Below are positions 17,940-26,994 of a DNA stretch of 63,104 nucleotides, in pieces (within the stretch, counting starts at the first letter, position 1; each line of letters opens with the position of its first letter). The notes under the pieces are model-generated. The model saw nothing but the letters and a program-made list of their open reading frames with translations, ran no database searches and had not been told where the DNA came from. The DNA is taken from positions 1-63,104 of the forward strand of contig JACDOG010000014.1 of assembly GCA_017656305.1 (NCBI GenBank). Direction: 5' to 3'. This DNA comes from Thermoanaerobacteraceae bacterium (GTDB taxonomy: Bacteria; Bacillota; JADQBR01). The position numbers and the translations under genes were made by a program.

Positions 17940-19396
17940 AAAGGAAAATTTCTCTCAACCCGGTTACCCGGCTGGAAGGACACGGGAAAATAGAGATTTT
18001 TCTGGACCAACAGGGAAACGTGGCCAATGCCTACCTGCAGGTCCCAGAGCTGCGGGGTTTTGAGAAGTTCTGCGAGGGTAGGCCCGCTGAGGAAATGGCC
18101 CGCATCATGCCGCGCATCTGTGGCGTCTGTCCCGAGGCACACCACCTGGCCAGCGTGAAGGCGCTGGATGCCCTGTGGCAGGTGGAACCGCCCCGGCCGG
18201 CCAAACTGCTGCGGGAAATCATGTGCTGTGCCCACTTTATTCATTCCCATACGGCTCACTTTTACGTCCTGGCTGCTCCGGATTTTCTCCTGGGACCGGA
18301 CGCCGACCCCGCCCGGCGCAACATCCTGGGTGTGGTGGGGAAGGTGGGCCTGGAAACCGGCAGGGAGATCCTCAAACACCGGCGCTATGCCCAGGACATC
18401 CAGGCCATCATCGGCGGCAAGGCCACCCACCCGGTGACCGGCCTGCCGGGCGGTTTGAGTAAAGGAATCACCCCCGGGGAAAGGGAAGAGATTCTTAGCA
18501 AGGGCAAATCCTGCGTGGAGTTTGCCAGAGCCTCGCTGCAAATATTTGAGGATGCGGTGCTGCAAAATAAACGGTACCTTGACTTGATTACGGGGGATGT
18601 GTACCGGCTGGAAAGCTACTCCATGGGCCTGGTGGATGACAGCAACCGGCTGAGCTTTTACGACGGCAACATCCGCGTGGTGGACCAGGAGGGCCGGGAG
18701 TTTGCCAAGTTTGCCCCCGGCGATTACCTACAGCACGTAGCGGAGCGGGTGGAGGAATGGACTTACGTCAAGTTCCCGTATCTGAAAAATGTGGGCTGGC
18801 GCGGCTTTACCGACGGAAAAACCAGTGGCATCTACCGCTGCGGCCCCCTGGCGCGCATCAACGTCACCGAGGGCATGGCCACACCGGCAGCCCGGGAGGC
18901 ATACGAGAAAATGGTGGATACCTTTGGCGGCAAGCCCATTCAGGCCACCCTGGCCTACCACTGGGCCAGGCTGGTTGAACTCCTCTATGCCGCCGAGCGG
19001 CTGGTGGAACTGGCTGAAGATGACGCCGTCTTAGACCCGAACGTACGTGCGCTTCCTACTGCAGAACCCGGCGAAGGCGTCGGCGTGGTTGAAGCGCCCC
19101 GGGGCACCCTGATACACCATTACCGGGCGGACCGGGAGGGCATGATAACCGGGGTCAACCTGATTGTGGGTACCACCGGCAACCATGCAGCCATTAATTT
19201 GAGCATCAGGCGGGCAGCGGAAAAGCTAATTAGAAACGGAAAGGTGAGCCGGGAACTACTGAACATGGTGGAAATGGTCTTCCGGGCCTACGATCCGTGC
19301 CTGGCCTGCGCCACCCACTCGCTTCCGGGCAGAACACCGCTGGAAATCAAAATCTATGACAGCAGGGGGAACCTGCAGGAACGACTATGGCAGTGA
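17936..19396 (+). CDS. mvhA: NiFe hydrogenase large subunit, MvhA type (group 3c-like)
   Basis: 486 residues. The two NiFe ligand pairs are intact: RICGVCPEAHH (Cys62, Cys65) and DPCLACATH (Cys455, Cys458). All four are Cys codons; there is no selenocysteine. A 25-residue tail after the final His of the motif would be removed by the maturation protease encoded next. N-terminal PVTRLEGHGKI is typical. It oxidises or forms H2 and passes electrons through MvhG and MvhD to HdrA. Confidence 0.95.
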   Translation: MKRKISLNPVTRLEGHGKIEIFLDQQGNVANAYLQVPELRGFEKFCEGRPAEEMARIMPRICGVCPEAHHLASVKALDALWQVEPPRPAKLLREIMCCAHFIHSHTAHFYVLAAPDFLLGPDADPARRNILGVVGKVGLETGREILKHRRYAQDIQAIIGGKATHPVTGLPGGLSKGITPGEREEILSKGKSCVEFARASLQIFEDAVLQNKRYLDLITGDVYRLESYSMGLVDDSNRLSFYDGNIRVVDQEGREFAKFAPGDYLQHVAERVEEWTYVKFPYLKNVGWRGFTDGKTSGIYRCGPLARINVTEGMATPAAREAYEKMVDTFGGKPIQATLAYHWARLVELLYAAERLVELAEDDAVLDPNVRALPTAEPGEGVGVVEAPRGTLIHHYRADREGMITGVNLIVGTTGNHAAINLSIRRAAEKLIRNGKVSRELLNMVEMVFRAYDPCLACATHSLPGRTPLEIKIYDSRGNLQERLWQ

Positions 19397-19866
19397 AAAA
19401 GGTGGTCATCGGTCTGGGCAATCCCATACTCAGCGATGACGGTTTCGGCATTTTTGCTGCCCGGGAAGTGGAGTGCCGCCTGCCTGCCGGAGCACCGGTG
19501 GATGTGGTGGAAGCGTCCCTGGCGGGCTTGAAGCTGCTAGATTTCCTGCTGGGTTACCGGGAAGCGGTGATTATTGATTCCGTCAAGACCGGAAGCGGCA
19601 GGGTGGGCGAGATTTACTGTTTTACTCCCGAGGCTTTGCGAGAGACCGTCCGGCTGGCCTCGGTCCATGATTTAAACCTGGCCACGACACTGGAACTAGG
19701 CAGGATGCTAAACCTGCCGGTTCCGGAACAGGTTACGATCTTTGCCGTGGAAGTGGCTGACAACACCACTTTTGGCGAAGGGTGCTGCCGTGAGGTGGCG
19801 GCTGCCATCCCGCAGGTGGCGGAACAGGTGCTGGTGCACCTGGGAATTGAAAGCGCAACTGGTTAA
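19387..19866 (+). CDS. Hydrogenase maturation protease (HycI/HyaD family)
   Basis: 159 residues, overlapping the end of mvhA by 10 bases. It has the family signature GLGNPILSDDGFGIFAAREVE at the N-terminus, with the metal-binding Asp in DDG, then IIDSVKTG and a conserved His in SVHDLNL. It clips the C-terminal tail of the large subunit after nickel insertion, and its position right after mvhA fits that substrate. Confidence 0.93.
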   Translation: MAVKKVVIGLGNPILSDDGFGIFAAREVECRLPAGAPVDVVEASLAGLKLLDFLLGYREAVIIDSVKTGSGRVGEIYCFTPEALRETVRLASVHDLNLATTLELGRMLNLPVPEQVTIFAVEVADNTTFGEGCCREVAAAIPQVAEQVLVHLGIESATG

Positions 19867-19941
19867 ATTTTTCATTTCTAATCTAAACGCGTCATGACCG
19901 TATAAAAATAGGACTTACCATTTTAAAGCTAAAAAATTTTA

Positions 19942-19970
19942 TTGACATTAAAAATGTAAGGTTTTAAAAT
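19942..19970 (+). promoter_or_regulatory. SigmaA-type promoter of speD
   Basis: TTGACA (19942-19947), 17-base spacer, TAAAAT (19965-19970). The region is AT-rich and the only clear promoter between the hydrogenase operon and speD. Confidence 0.8.
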
Positions 19971-20062
19971 TGTATTGCGCTGTGAAATTTTCATCATATT
20001 ATATGTTAATAGGCGCTTTGTTTTAGAGGGGTTCAACCATTGATTCAAAGGAGGAATGATAA

Positions 20063-20446
20063 TTGAATGCTTTGGGCAGACACGTAATTGCGGAGATTTA
20101 TGGTTGTGACTTTGACGTGCTGAATGACCTGAAAAAAGTGGAAGAAATAATGGTTAATGCCGCTTTGGAAGCGGGAGCGGAGGTGCGCGAGTACACCTTT
20201 CACAAGTTCAGTCCCCAGGGTATTAGCGGTGTGGTAGTTATTTCTGAATCGCATCTGGCCATTCACACCTGGCCGGAGCTGGGATACGCCGCTGTGGACG
20301 TGTTTACCTGCGGGGAAAAGGTCAACCCCTGGGACGCTACCAACTATCTCAAGAAAATGTTTGGTGCTGAGCACGTGGAAGCTCAAGAAGTCAAACGGGG
20401 CGTGGGATTTGTGCACCGGGTTCCTGACCAGGCGGCAAATCTATAG
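20063..20446 (+). CDS. speD: S-adenosylmethionine decarboxylase proenzyme (class 1B)
   Basis: 127 residues from TTG 20063, with AAAGGAGGAATG upstream. The self-cleavage site is in [11 protein letters not shown], with Ser63 becoming the pyruvoyl group; His68 and Cys83 (FTCG) are the other processing and catalytic residues. The product makes decarboxylated AdoMet for spermidine synthesis. It has its own promoter and a strong terminator, so it is a single-gene unit. No spermidine synthase gene is in the window. Confidence 0.95.
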   Translation: MNALGRHVIAEIYGCDFDVLNDLKKVEEIMVNAALEAGAEVREYTFHKFSPQGISGVVVISESHLAIHTWPELGYAAVDVFTCGEKVNPWDATNYLKKMFGAEHVEAQEVKRGVGFVHRVPDQAANL

Positions 20447-20490
20447 GAGGGATATTTATTTTACCCTATAAAACAGCATCTTTTGGTTAG

Positions 20491-20538
20491 AAACCTTACG
20501 TTTTCTAGAGGATATCAGGAAACGTAAGGTTTTTAATT
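20491..20538 (+). terminator. Terminator of speD
   Basis: AAACCTTACGTTTTC (20491-20505) pairs with GAAAACGTAAGGTTT-like bases (20519-20533) in a stem of about 13 pairs, then TTAATTTTT. Confidence 0.88.
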
Positions 20539-20674
20539 TTTGGAGATAACTGTGGCCGGTGCTCTTTTTTGCAGGAATTTTTCCCTCTGCCACGAATATA
20601 TCTATGAATAAGGTTTGGGCTTGCCCAAGTGCAGGCGGTTTGCCCGGCAGCGGGCAGTAAGGAGGATTTTGTTA

Positions 20675-21412
20675 ATGTTTCAGTTTATCGAAACCCTGAG
20701 ACCGGAATTGGAGCAAATGGATCGGATGATGGAGCGGGAGTACCGGTTGCGGGCAGGGCATATTTCCCATTTTGTATCCCTGGAACTGGATGAGGCGAAC
20801 AAGTACCTTTACCCCGGCATGCTGCTGCTGGCGGCAAAGATGTTCGGTGCCAGCATGGAGCAGGCTATTCCCCTGGCCAGCGTGGTGCAGTTTATCCGCA
20901 TGGCCACTCACGTACATGATTATGATGGCAAGCACCCGCAGTACCCCGTACTGGTGGGTGATTACTTATACAGCCATTTCTTTTTGTACCTTAGCAGGTA
21001 TAATGCTTTGGACAAACTGGCTCCGCTGTCCGCTGCCATCTGCCAGATCCATGAGGGCGGCATTATTCGCAAGGAAAAAATCGAGGAAGGGAACCCGTCA
21101 GTTGCTGATTACATATCCGTGGCCGAGAAGGAATACGGCATTCTGCTGGCTGAAGCCTGCAAAATCGGGGCCCAACTGGCTGATGCCGGTGAGAAGTCGG
21201 GAGAAACCCTTTACGCATACGGGCGCAACCTGGGCACTGCCTGGGGAATTATCTGCTCCGGCTTTCAGCAGGTTTCGCCGGGGAAATTCCTGGTGCAGGC
21301 CAGGGAAAGCCTGCAGCTTCTGCCCGATGTTCCGGAACGCAACCTGCTGGCTTTGGCGGTGGATGGGCTAGCGGGCAACCAGGAGAATATGAAAAAGTTT
21401 ATGGTTGGTTAA
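20675..21412 (+). CDS. Degenerate polyprenyl diphosphate synthase-like protein
   Basis: 245 residues from ATG 20675, preceded by AAGGAGG. It keeps the helical order of trans-prenyl synthases: YPGMLLLAAKMFGA, a helix ending HVHDYD, VLVGDYLYSHFF, EGGIIRKEK, and YGRNLGTAWGI. But the first Asp-rich motif is shortened to HDYD, the Arg pair after it is absent, and the second DDxxD is replaced by ICSGF. Catalysis by itself is therefore doubtful; a partner or regulatory subunit role is possible. The stop overlaps the ribosome-binding region of ubiD, placing it at the head of a menaquinone operon. Confidence 0.7.
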   Translation: MFQFIETLRPELEQMDRMMEREYRLRAGHISHFVSLELDEANKYLYPGMLLLAAKMFGASMEQAIPLASVVQFIRMATHVHDYDGKHPQYPVLVGDYLYSHFFLYLSRYNALDKLAPLSAAICQIHEGGIIRKEKIEEGNPSVADYISVAEKEYGILLAEACKIGAQLADAGEKSGETLYAYGRNLGTAWGIICSGFQQVSPGKFLVQARESLQLLPDVPERNLLALAVDGLAGNQENMKKFMVG

Positions 21413-21428
21413 AGGGAGGAAAGAGCAA

Positions 21429-22874
21429 TTGGCTTTTAGAGATCTGCAGCATTTTATTCAGGTGCTTGAAGAACGAGGCGAGCTGAAACGCATCAAAACC
21501 CCTGTTTCCAGAGAACTGGAAATCACGGAGATTACAGACCGGGTAAGTAAGGCTTACGGCCCGGCCTTATTATTTGAAAACGTGGAAGGTTACGACATGC
21601 CTGTTTTGACCAATGCCTTCGGCAGTTACGAGCGCATGTGCCTGGCGCTGGGAGTGGAGGATCTGGATGACATCGGGGCGGAGATACTATCCTTTTTACA
21701 GCCGCCGGAGGTACCCACTTCCATGCTGGACAAGCTCAAGGCGCTGCCCAAAGTGGCGCAACTGGCCAATTTCATGCCCAAGGTGGTTAAAAAGGGTATC
21801 TGCCAGGAAGTGGTGCATACGGAACCCAACCTGGACATACTACCCGTGTTGAAGTGCTGGCCCCAGGACGGCGGGCCCTTCATCACGCTGCCCATGGTTT
21901 TCACCAAGGACCCGGAGACCGGCAAGCGCAACGTGGGCATGTACCGCATGCAGGTGTTTGACGGCAGGACCACCGGCATGCACTGGCACATGCACAAGCA
22001 CGGCGCGGAGCACTACCGCGCCAACAAGCGCCGGAACCAGCGGATGGAGGTAGCGGTGGCCCTGGGTGGCGACCCGGCCATTACCTATGCTGCCACGGCC
22101 CCGCTGCCCAAGGACGTGGATGAAATGTTCTTTGCCGGCTTCCTGCGCAAGGAACCGGTAGAGCTGGTCAAATGCAAGACCGTGGATATCGAGGTGCCCG
22201 CCCGGGCGGAGATTATTATCGAAGGTTACGTGAACCCGGATGAACTGCGGGTTGAAGGACCGTTTGGCGACCATACCGGGTACTATTCGCTGGCGGACAA
22301 ATACCCCGTATTCCACGTGACCTGCATCACCCACCGGAAAAACCCGGTGTACCCGGCAACCATCGTGGGCAAGCCGCCCATGGAGGACTGCTACATGGGC
22401 AAGGCCACGGAGCGCATTTTCTTGCCCCTGCTGAAAATGCAGCTTCCGGAAATCGTGGATATGAACTTGCCCCTGGAAGGGGTGTTTCATAATTGCGCCA
22501 TCGTGTCCATCAAGAAGTCCTACCCCGGTCATGCCAAGAAGGTGATGCATGCCCTCTGGGGCATGGGCCAGATGATGTTTACCAAGCTGATAATCGTGGT
22601 GGATGAAACGGTGGACGTGCAGAACCTGTCCGAAGTGATGTGGAAGGTATTTAACAATATCGATGCCAGGCGCGACATCACCATTGTGGACGGTCCCCTG
22701 GATGTTCTGGACCACGCGTCGCCGTTGCCCAATTACGGCCATAAAATGGGTATTGATGCCACCAAAAAGTGGCCTAGCGAGGGACATACCCGGGAGTGGC
22801 CCGATGATATTGTCATGACTGATGAAATCAAAGCGCTGGTGGACAGGAAGTGGCAGGACTATGGCATCGAGTAA
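21429..22874 (+). CDS. ubiD: UbiD-family prenylated-FMN decarboxylase, probably menaquinone pathway
   Basis: 481 residues. TTG 21429 lies 9 bases after GGAGG; an upstream in-frame ATG at 21405 overlaps the previous gene and is less likely. UbiD landmarks are present: MQVFDGRTTGMHWHMHKHGA, and EGPFGDHTGYYS with the acid residues of the active site. The cofactor would come from the ubiX gene two genes on. With ubiA and ubiX here and mqnA at 36.9 kb, the likely role is decarboxylation in futalosine-derived menaquinone synthesis. A hydroxybenzoate decarboxylase role cannot be ruled out by sequence alone. Confidence 0.88.
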   Translation: MAFRDLQHFIQVLEERGELKRIKTPVSRELEITEITDRVSKAYGPALLFENVEGYDMPVLTNAFGSYERMCLALGVEDLDDIGAEILSFLQPPEVPTSMLDKLKALPKVAQLANFMPKVVKKGICQEVVHTEPNLDILPVLKCWPQDGGPFITLPMVFTKDPETGKRNVGMYRMQVFDGRTTGMHWHMHKHGAEHYRANKRRNQRMEVAVALGGDPAITYAATAPLPKDVDEMFFAGFLRKEPVELVKCKTVDIEVPARAEIIIEGYVNPDELRVEGPFGDHTGYYSLADKYPVFHVTCITHRKNPVYPATIVGKPPMEDCYMGKATERIFLPLLKMQLPEIVDMNLPLEGVFHNCAIVSIKKSYPGHAKKVMHALWGMGQMMFTKLIIVVDETVDVQNLSEVMWKVFNNIDARRDITIVDGPLDVLDHASPLPNYGHKMGIDATKKWPSEGHTREWPDDIVMTDEIKALVDRKWQDYGIE

Positions 22875-23715
22875 GTTCAAAACCTTTCTAGAAATGATCA
22901 AGTTTGAACATACTATATTTGCGCTTCCCTTTGCGTACCTGGGCGCCTTTCTGGCCAGCGGCGGCGTGCCCACGGGCCATGACCTGCTGTGGATTACCCT
23001 GGCCATGGTCGGCGCCCGGACCGCGGCTATGTCCCTGAACCGTTTGATTGACCGGCATATCGACGCCAAAAATCCCCGCACCGCCAACCGGGCCCTGCCC
23101 AGGGGTTTGCTGTCAGTGGGGGAAGTCTGGGTCTATACCATCCTGTCTTTTATAGTGCTTTTTGTGGCGGCGGTGCAGCTGAACTGGCTGTGCGTGCAGC
23201 TGATGCCCGTTGCTGTCTTCGTGCTGGTGATCTATTCCTACACCAAGCGTTGGACCTGGGCTTGCCACTTGGTGCTGGGAGTGGCGCTGGGCCTGGCGCC
23301 GCTGGGCAGCTGGGTGGCCGTAACCGGAAAGATTGAGCTTCCGGGAGTGCTGCTGGGCCTGGCAGTGGCCTTCTGGGTGGCCGGCTTTGATATCATCTAC
23401 GCCTGCCAGGATTACGATTTTGACCGGGCGGAGGGCATTCATTCCATTCCTGCCCGTTTCGGCATACCGGCGGCGCTGGTGATTTCCGCGGCGCTGCACG
23501 TGGCGGCGCCGGTGCTGCTGGCGGCAGTGGGTTTCTACCTGAAGCTGGGAGTGTTTTACCTGTTTGGCGTCATTATCGCTGCCGGCCTGCTTTTTTACGA
23601 GCACAAGTTGGTGAAGCCCGACGACCTTTCCAAGATTGGCGTGGCCTTTCTAAATATGAACGGCTATTTAAGCACGGTCATGTTTCTCTTTACTTTGCTG
23701 GATGTTTTATTCTAA
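22861..23715 (+). CDS. ubiA: UbiA-family prenyltransferase
   Basis: 284 residues from ATG 22861, overlapping ubiD by 14 bases. It is very hydrophobic, with about eight or nine membrane helices. The two Asp-rich motifs that bind Mg-prenyl diphosphate are NRLIDRHIDAKNPRT and YACQDYDFDRAEG. It should attach the polyprenyl tail to an aromatic acid in the membrane. Context points to menaquinone rather than ubiquinone. Confidence 0.92.
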   Translation: MASSKFKTFLEMIKFEHTIFALPFAYLGAFLASGGVPTGHDLLWITLAMVGARTAAMSLNRLIDRHIDAKNPRTANRALPRGLLSVGEVWVYTILSFIVLFVAAVQLNWLCVQLMPVAVFVLVIYSYTKRWTWACHLVLGVALGLAPLGSWVAVTGKIELPGVLLGLAVAFWVAGFDIIYACQDYDFDRAEGIHSIPARFGIPAALVISAALHVAAPVLLAAVGFYLKLGVFYLFGVIIAAGLLFYEHKLVKPDDLSKIGVAFLNMNGYLSTVMFLFTLLDVLF

Positions 23716-23790
23716 TACGGTTGCTTCAGGCTAAATGCCGGTAGTACTACCGGTTGCGGCGTAATTCTGCATTTCAGAAAGGCGGGTAAT

Positions 23791-24396
23791 ATGGACGGGC
23801 AACGTACATTTGTGGTGGCTATTACCGGGGCGTCCGGTGCAGTCTACGCCAGGCGCCTGTTGGAGGTGCTCCTGGAGGGCGGGCACCGCATTTTTCTCAC
23901 CGTTTCCGAGCCGGGAAGGAGGGTGCTGGCCGATGAAGTGGGCTGGCAACTGCCCGGCAACCCCGGGGCGGCGGAACAGCAGCTCCGTAATCTTTTCCGT
24001 GTCGGGGAAAACCTGAGGTACTTTGATGTCAGTGATGTGGGTGCGCTGATAGCCAGCGGGTCGGTCAAGACCGATGGTATGATTGTGGTTCCCTGTTCCA
24101 TGTCCACTGTTTCCGCCGTGGCTCACGGCACGGCTTCCAACCTCATTGAGCGAGCCGCAGACGTCATGTTGAAGGAAAAGCGCCCCCTGGTGCTGGTGCC
24201 GCGGGAGACACCGCTTAATACTGTGCATTTGAAAAACATGCTGGAATTGAGCCGGATGGGTGTACACCTGATTCCCGCCATGCCCGCTTTCTATCACAGG
24301 CCGCGCACCATTGACGATTTGGTGGATTTTCTGGTGGGCCGTATTCTGGACTATTTTAATATAGAACATGACCTCTACGTTCCCTGGCAGGGTTAG
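23791..24396 (+). CDS. ubiX: Flavin prenyltransferase UbiX
   Basis: 201 residues. The N-terminal FMN site is VAITGASGAVYARRLLE, then SGSVKTDGMIVVPCSMSTV and VLVPRETPLNTVHLKNM, all typical of UbiX/Pad1. It makes prenylated FMN for UbiD. It follows ubiA after a 75-base gap that contains a perfect palindrome at 23738-23753 (CCGGTAGTACTACCGG). Confidence 0.94.
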   Translation: MDGQRTFVVAITGASGAVYARRLLEVLLEGGHRIFLTVSEPGRRVLADEVGWQLPGNPGAAEQQLRNLFRVGENLRYFDVSDVGALIASGSVKTDGMIVVPCSMSTVSAVAHGTASNLIERAADVMLKEKRPLVLVPRETPLNTVHLKNMLELSRMGVHLIPAMPAFYHRPRTIDDLVDFLVGRILDYFNIEHDLYVPWQG

Positions 24397-24501
24397 CCGG
24401 GGCTTTCTTTTTGTCAGCCTGTTGGAAAATGATTACACGTATTATTTCTCAGCTGCGGCAAAACATAGTAACGAAAAAATTACAAGGAGGAGATTTTTTT
24501 G

Positions 24502-24849
24502 ATGCAACAACAACAACATCAACAGTTAAACCAGTTAATTCAAAGATTCCAGCAGGAACTGGCCCAGTTAAACCAGATGACCAGCCAGATGCAGCAGGCT
24601 GAAAGACAAAACAGCACGCAACTGCAGCAGCTTCAACAGAGAGAACAGCATGCTACCCAGCAGCTGCAGCAGTTACAGCAGCTTGTCAGCAGGGCAGCTC
24701 AGGATTTGCAGCAGATCAGCAACCTGTCCCAACAAATTCAGCAGCAACAGCAGCAAATGCAACAGCAGTACGGCCAGCAGCAATACGGCCAGACCCAGCA
24801 GTACCAGCAGTTCCAACCCCAGCAGACTTTTACAACCAGATACCAGTAA
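24502..24849 (+). CDS. Small glutamine-rich protein of unknown function
   Basis: 115 residues from ATG 24502, with AAGGAGG 11 bases upstream. About 54 residues are Gln. The first 80 residues have hydrophobic residues (Leu, Ile, Met) spaced as in a coiled coil, interleaved with QQ pairs; the tail is YGQQQYGQTQQYQQFQPQQ, a low-complexity Tyr/Gly/Gln stretch. No signal peptide or membrane segment. It is a real gene by ribosome-binding site and terminator. It could be a spore-coat-like, filament-forming or phase-separating protein; nothing in the sequence decides this. Confidence 0.75.
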   Translation: MQQQQHQQLNQLIQRFQQELAQLNQMTSQMQQAERQNSTQLQQLQQREQHATQQLQQLQQLVSRAAQDLQQISNLSQQIQQQQQQMQQQYGQQQYGQTQQYQQFQPQQTFTTRYQ

Positions 24850-24853
24850 TATG

Positions 24854-24894
24854 GGGGCCCCGGATCAAACCTAACCGGGGTCCTAATTTTTTTG
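24854..24894 (+). terminator. Terminator of the Q-rich gene
   Basis: GGGCCCCGG (24855-24863) pairs with CCGGGGTCC (24875-24883), followed by TAATTTTTTT. Confidence 0.85.
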
Positions 24895-24965
24895 GACGTT
24901 ATTTTATGAATTTTTTAAAAATTCATAAAGGAATTACACGGTAAGAAGTTGAATATAGTTGTGGC

Positions 24966-24981
24966 GATGTAAATATACATC
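24966..24981. promoter_or_regulatory. Palindrome upstream of the sigma-54 activator gene
   Basis: GATGTA-AATA-TACATC is a perfect 6-4-6 inverted repeat 24 bases before the GTG start. A related arm pair, GATGTAAGTT/AACTTTACATC, is found at 28958-28993 after the acetoacetyl-CoA synthetase gene. Could be an operator; binding protein unknown. Confidence 0.4.
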
Positions 24982-25004
24982 AGAATGGAGGGGCGTGAAC
25001 CGGG

Positions 25005-26762
25005 GTGAGCCGTACGGTTAGAGACATTGATTTAAAAAACGTGCTGGATTCCGTTTACAACGGCATTGTGGTCTGCGATACCCAAGGGAGGATTATCCTC
25101 TTCAACAGGGCGGCCTCGCACTGGACCAAAGTACCGGTGGAAAAGGCCCTGGGGGAGAGAGTGGATAAAATCATTCCCAATTCTGGCCTGCTGGAGGTCC
25201 TGAAAACGCAAGAAAGAATGAGAACGCAGAAAATCATCATCAACAACAAATTGCTTATTACCAACCGTTCACCCATATACGACGCTGGGGGAAACCTCAT
25301 CGGCGCCGTCGGGGTGTTTGACGACATATCAGAGTACGAAAAAGTGACCAGGCAGCTGCGCTCTGTGCGGCAGATGAAAAAGGAACTGGACAGCTTTATC
25401 GAGTCCTCCTACGATGGCATCTGGATTACCGACGGCGAAGGTTATACCCTGCACATCAACAGCGCCTACGAGCGCATTACCGGTATCAGGCGGGAAGAAG
25501 TGGTGGGCAGGCCCATTCAGGAACTGGTGGACAAGGGGTATTTTTCCGACTCCGTGACCCTGCACGTGTTAACCAGAAAGGAACGCGTTACTATCATGCA
25601 GGATATTTACAGGACCGGCAAGCGGGTCCTCATCACGGGCAACCCCATCTTTGATGACGAGGGGAACATCAACCGTGTGGTCATCAACGTGCGGGACATC
25701 ACGGAACTGCTCAGCCTGAAGGAACAGCTTGAGGCCAAGGATAAGTTGACCACCCGCTATAAGAATGAGCTGGCTCACCTGCGGTCGCAGCAAACCAAGC
25801 TGGATAACGTGGTTATCAAGAGCGCGCCCATGCGCCATGTATTTGATATTGCGGTCCGGGTGGGCAAGGTGGACACTACCGTGCTGATTTTAGGAGAGTC
25901 GGGAGTGGGGAAGGAGCTGGTGGCTCAGGCAATCGTGGCGGCCAGCGACAGGGCCAAGGAACCTTTTATCAAGGTCAACTGCGGTGCCATCCCGGAAAAC
26001 CTCATGGAATCCGAGCTGTTCGGCTATGAAAAAGGTGCTTTTACCGGGGCCGACCGGAAAGGGAAAATGGGCCTGTTTGAACTTGCTCACAAGGGGACTA
26101 TCTTTCTTGATGAGGTGGCGGAGATACCGTTAAACCTCCAGGCCAAGCTGCTCCGGGTAATCCAGGAGCAGGAGATCATGCGGGTGGGCGGTACCAAGCC
26201 GGTGAAGCTGGATGTGCGCATTATCGCCGCCACCAACTGGAACCTGGAGGAAATGGTAAAAAAAGGGAAATTTCGCGAAGACCTCTTTTACCGCCTGCAC
26301 GTGGTGCCCATTACGGTACCGCCCCTGCGGGAACGGCCAGACGACATCCCGGCTCTGGTCAACCACTTCTTGCAGCGGTTTAACGAAAAGTACCAGATGA
26401 ACAAGGCAATTTCGCCAGAGATACTGGACATTCTCATGGCCTATCACTGGCCGGGGAATGTCCGCGAACTGCAGAATCTCATCGAGCGCTTGGTGGTGCT
26501 TACCCAAGACCGGGTAATTACCCCGGAGCACCTGCCGGTGCAGTTTCGCCGGGGAGAGGAGACGCTGAAGCCCTACATTGAAATTAAGGGTATCATTCCC
26601 TTGAAAGAAGCGGTGCGCCGGGTGGAGGAGGAGCTGCTCACCCGGGCCATGAAAAAATACGGTACCACCCGCAGGGCCGCCGTTGCTCTGGGAGTGGACC
26701 AGTCAACCATAGTAAGAAAAATGCAGAAGTTGAATATTAATGTGCAAGAAGAAAAAGGTTAG
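25005..26762 (+). CDS. PAS-domain sigma-54-dependent transcriptional activator
   Basis: 585 residues from GTG 25005 (GGAGGGG upstream). Two PAS domains (about residues 10-115 and 125-240; [16 protein letters not shown] and [16 protein letters not shown]), a short linker helix, a complete AAA+ domain with Walker [29 protein letters not shown] and Walker B FLDEVAE, then a Fis-type helix-turn-helix ([20 protein letters not shown]). Unlike the hydrogenase regulator at 13204, all sigma-54 parts are intact. It lies just before a catabolic cluster with matching -24/-12 promoters at 26896 and 31044, so it very likely switches that cluster on in response to a small molecule sensed by PAS. Confidence 0.93.
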   Translation: MSRTVRDIDLKNVLDSVYNGIVVCDTQGRIILFNRAASHWTKVPVEKALGERVDKIIPNSGLLEVLKTQERMRTQKIIINNKLLITNRSPIYDAGGNLIGAVGVFDDISEYEKVTRQLRSVRQMKKELDSFIESSYDGIWITDGEGYTLHINSAYERITGIRREEVVGRPIQELVDKGYFSDSVTLHVLTRKERVTIMQDIYRTGKRVLITGNPIFDDEGNINRVVINVRDITELLSLKEQLEAKDKLTTRYKNELAHLRSQQTKLDNVVIKSAPMRHVFDIAVRVGKVDTTVLILGESGVGKELVAQAIVAASDRAKEPFIKVNCGAIPENLMESELFGYEKGAFTGADRKGKMGLFELAHKGTIFLDEVAEIPLNLQAKLLRVIQEQEIMRVGGTKPVKLDVRIIAATNWNLEEMVKKGKFREDLFYRLHVVPITVPPLRERPDDIPALVNHFLQRFNEKYQMNKAISPEILDILMAYHWPGNVRELQNLIERLVVLTQDRVITPEHLPVQFRRGEETLKPYIEIKGIIPLKEAVRRVEEELLTRAMKKYGTTRRAAVALGVDQSTIVRKMQKLNINVQEEKG

Positions 26763-26802
26763 ATTGTGACTTCCTGACCGGTGTTTTAACACGTGTCATC
26801 AT

Positions 26803-26893
26803 CGGCACTCAGTCGTATAGAATACCGGGTATTTTTTTGCGTATTTAAAGAGCTAAAAGAGGTTTAACTAGAAGAACCAATGGCTGAGTGCCG
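26803..26893. promoter_or_regulatory. Candidate upstream activator site: 10-base inverted repeat arms
   Basis: CGGCACTCAG (26803-26812) and CTGAGTGCCG (26884-26893) are perfect reverse complements 71 bases apart, directly before the sigma-54 promoter. They may be two half-sites for the activator encoded at 25005-26762. Confidence 0.5.
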
Positions 26894-26895
26894 GA

Positions 26896-26911
26896 TGGCA
26901 CAAATATTGCA
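26896..26911 (+). promoter_or_regulatory. Sigma-54 (-24/-12) promoter of the acetoacetyl-CoA synthetase gene
   Basis: TGGCACAAATATTGCA matches the sigma-54 consensus TGGCACG-N4-TTGCA with one change. It is 84 bases before the ATG and downstream of a full-length sigma-54 activator gene. Confidence 0.88.
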
Positions 26912-26994
26912 AATTAAATTCTAGTAAATGTCACATATAATTTTCCGGTGCTTGGCTTGCGACCGGGAAAAATTTAATAAGGAGGGGATCTGTT

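Noticed and set aside
19299-19325. Possible selenocysteine in the hydrogenase large subunit
   Set aside because: The DPCLACATH motif uses normal Cys codons and the frame has no internal TGA.
21840-23087. Minus-strand open frame of 415 codons opposite ubiD/ubiA
   Set aside because: Shadow of two clear genes; no start signal or family.
24502-24849. Q-rich gene as a non-coding CAG/CAA repeat tract
   Set aside because: Other residues are arranged with a heptad-like rhythm, both Gln codons are mixed, and start and terminator signals are good.
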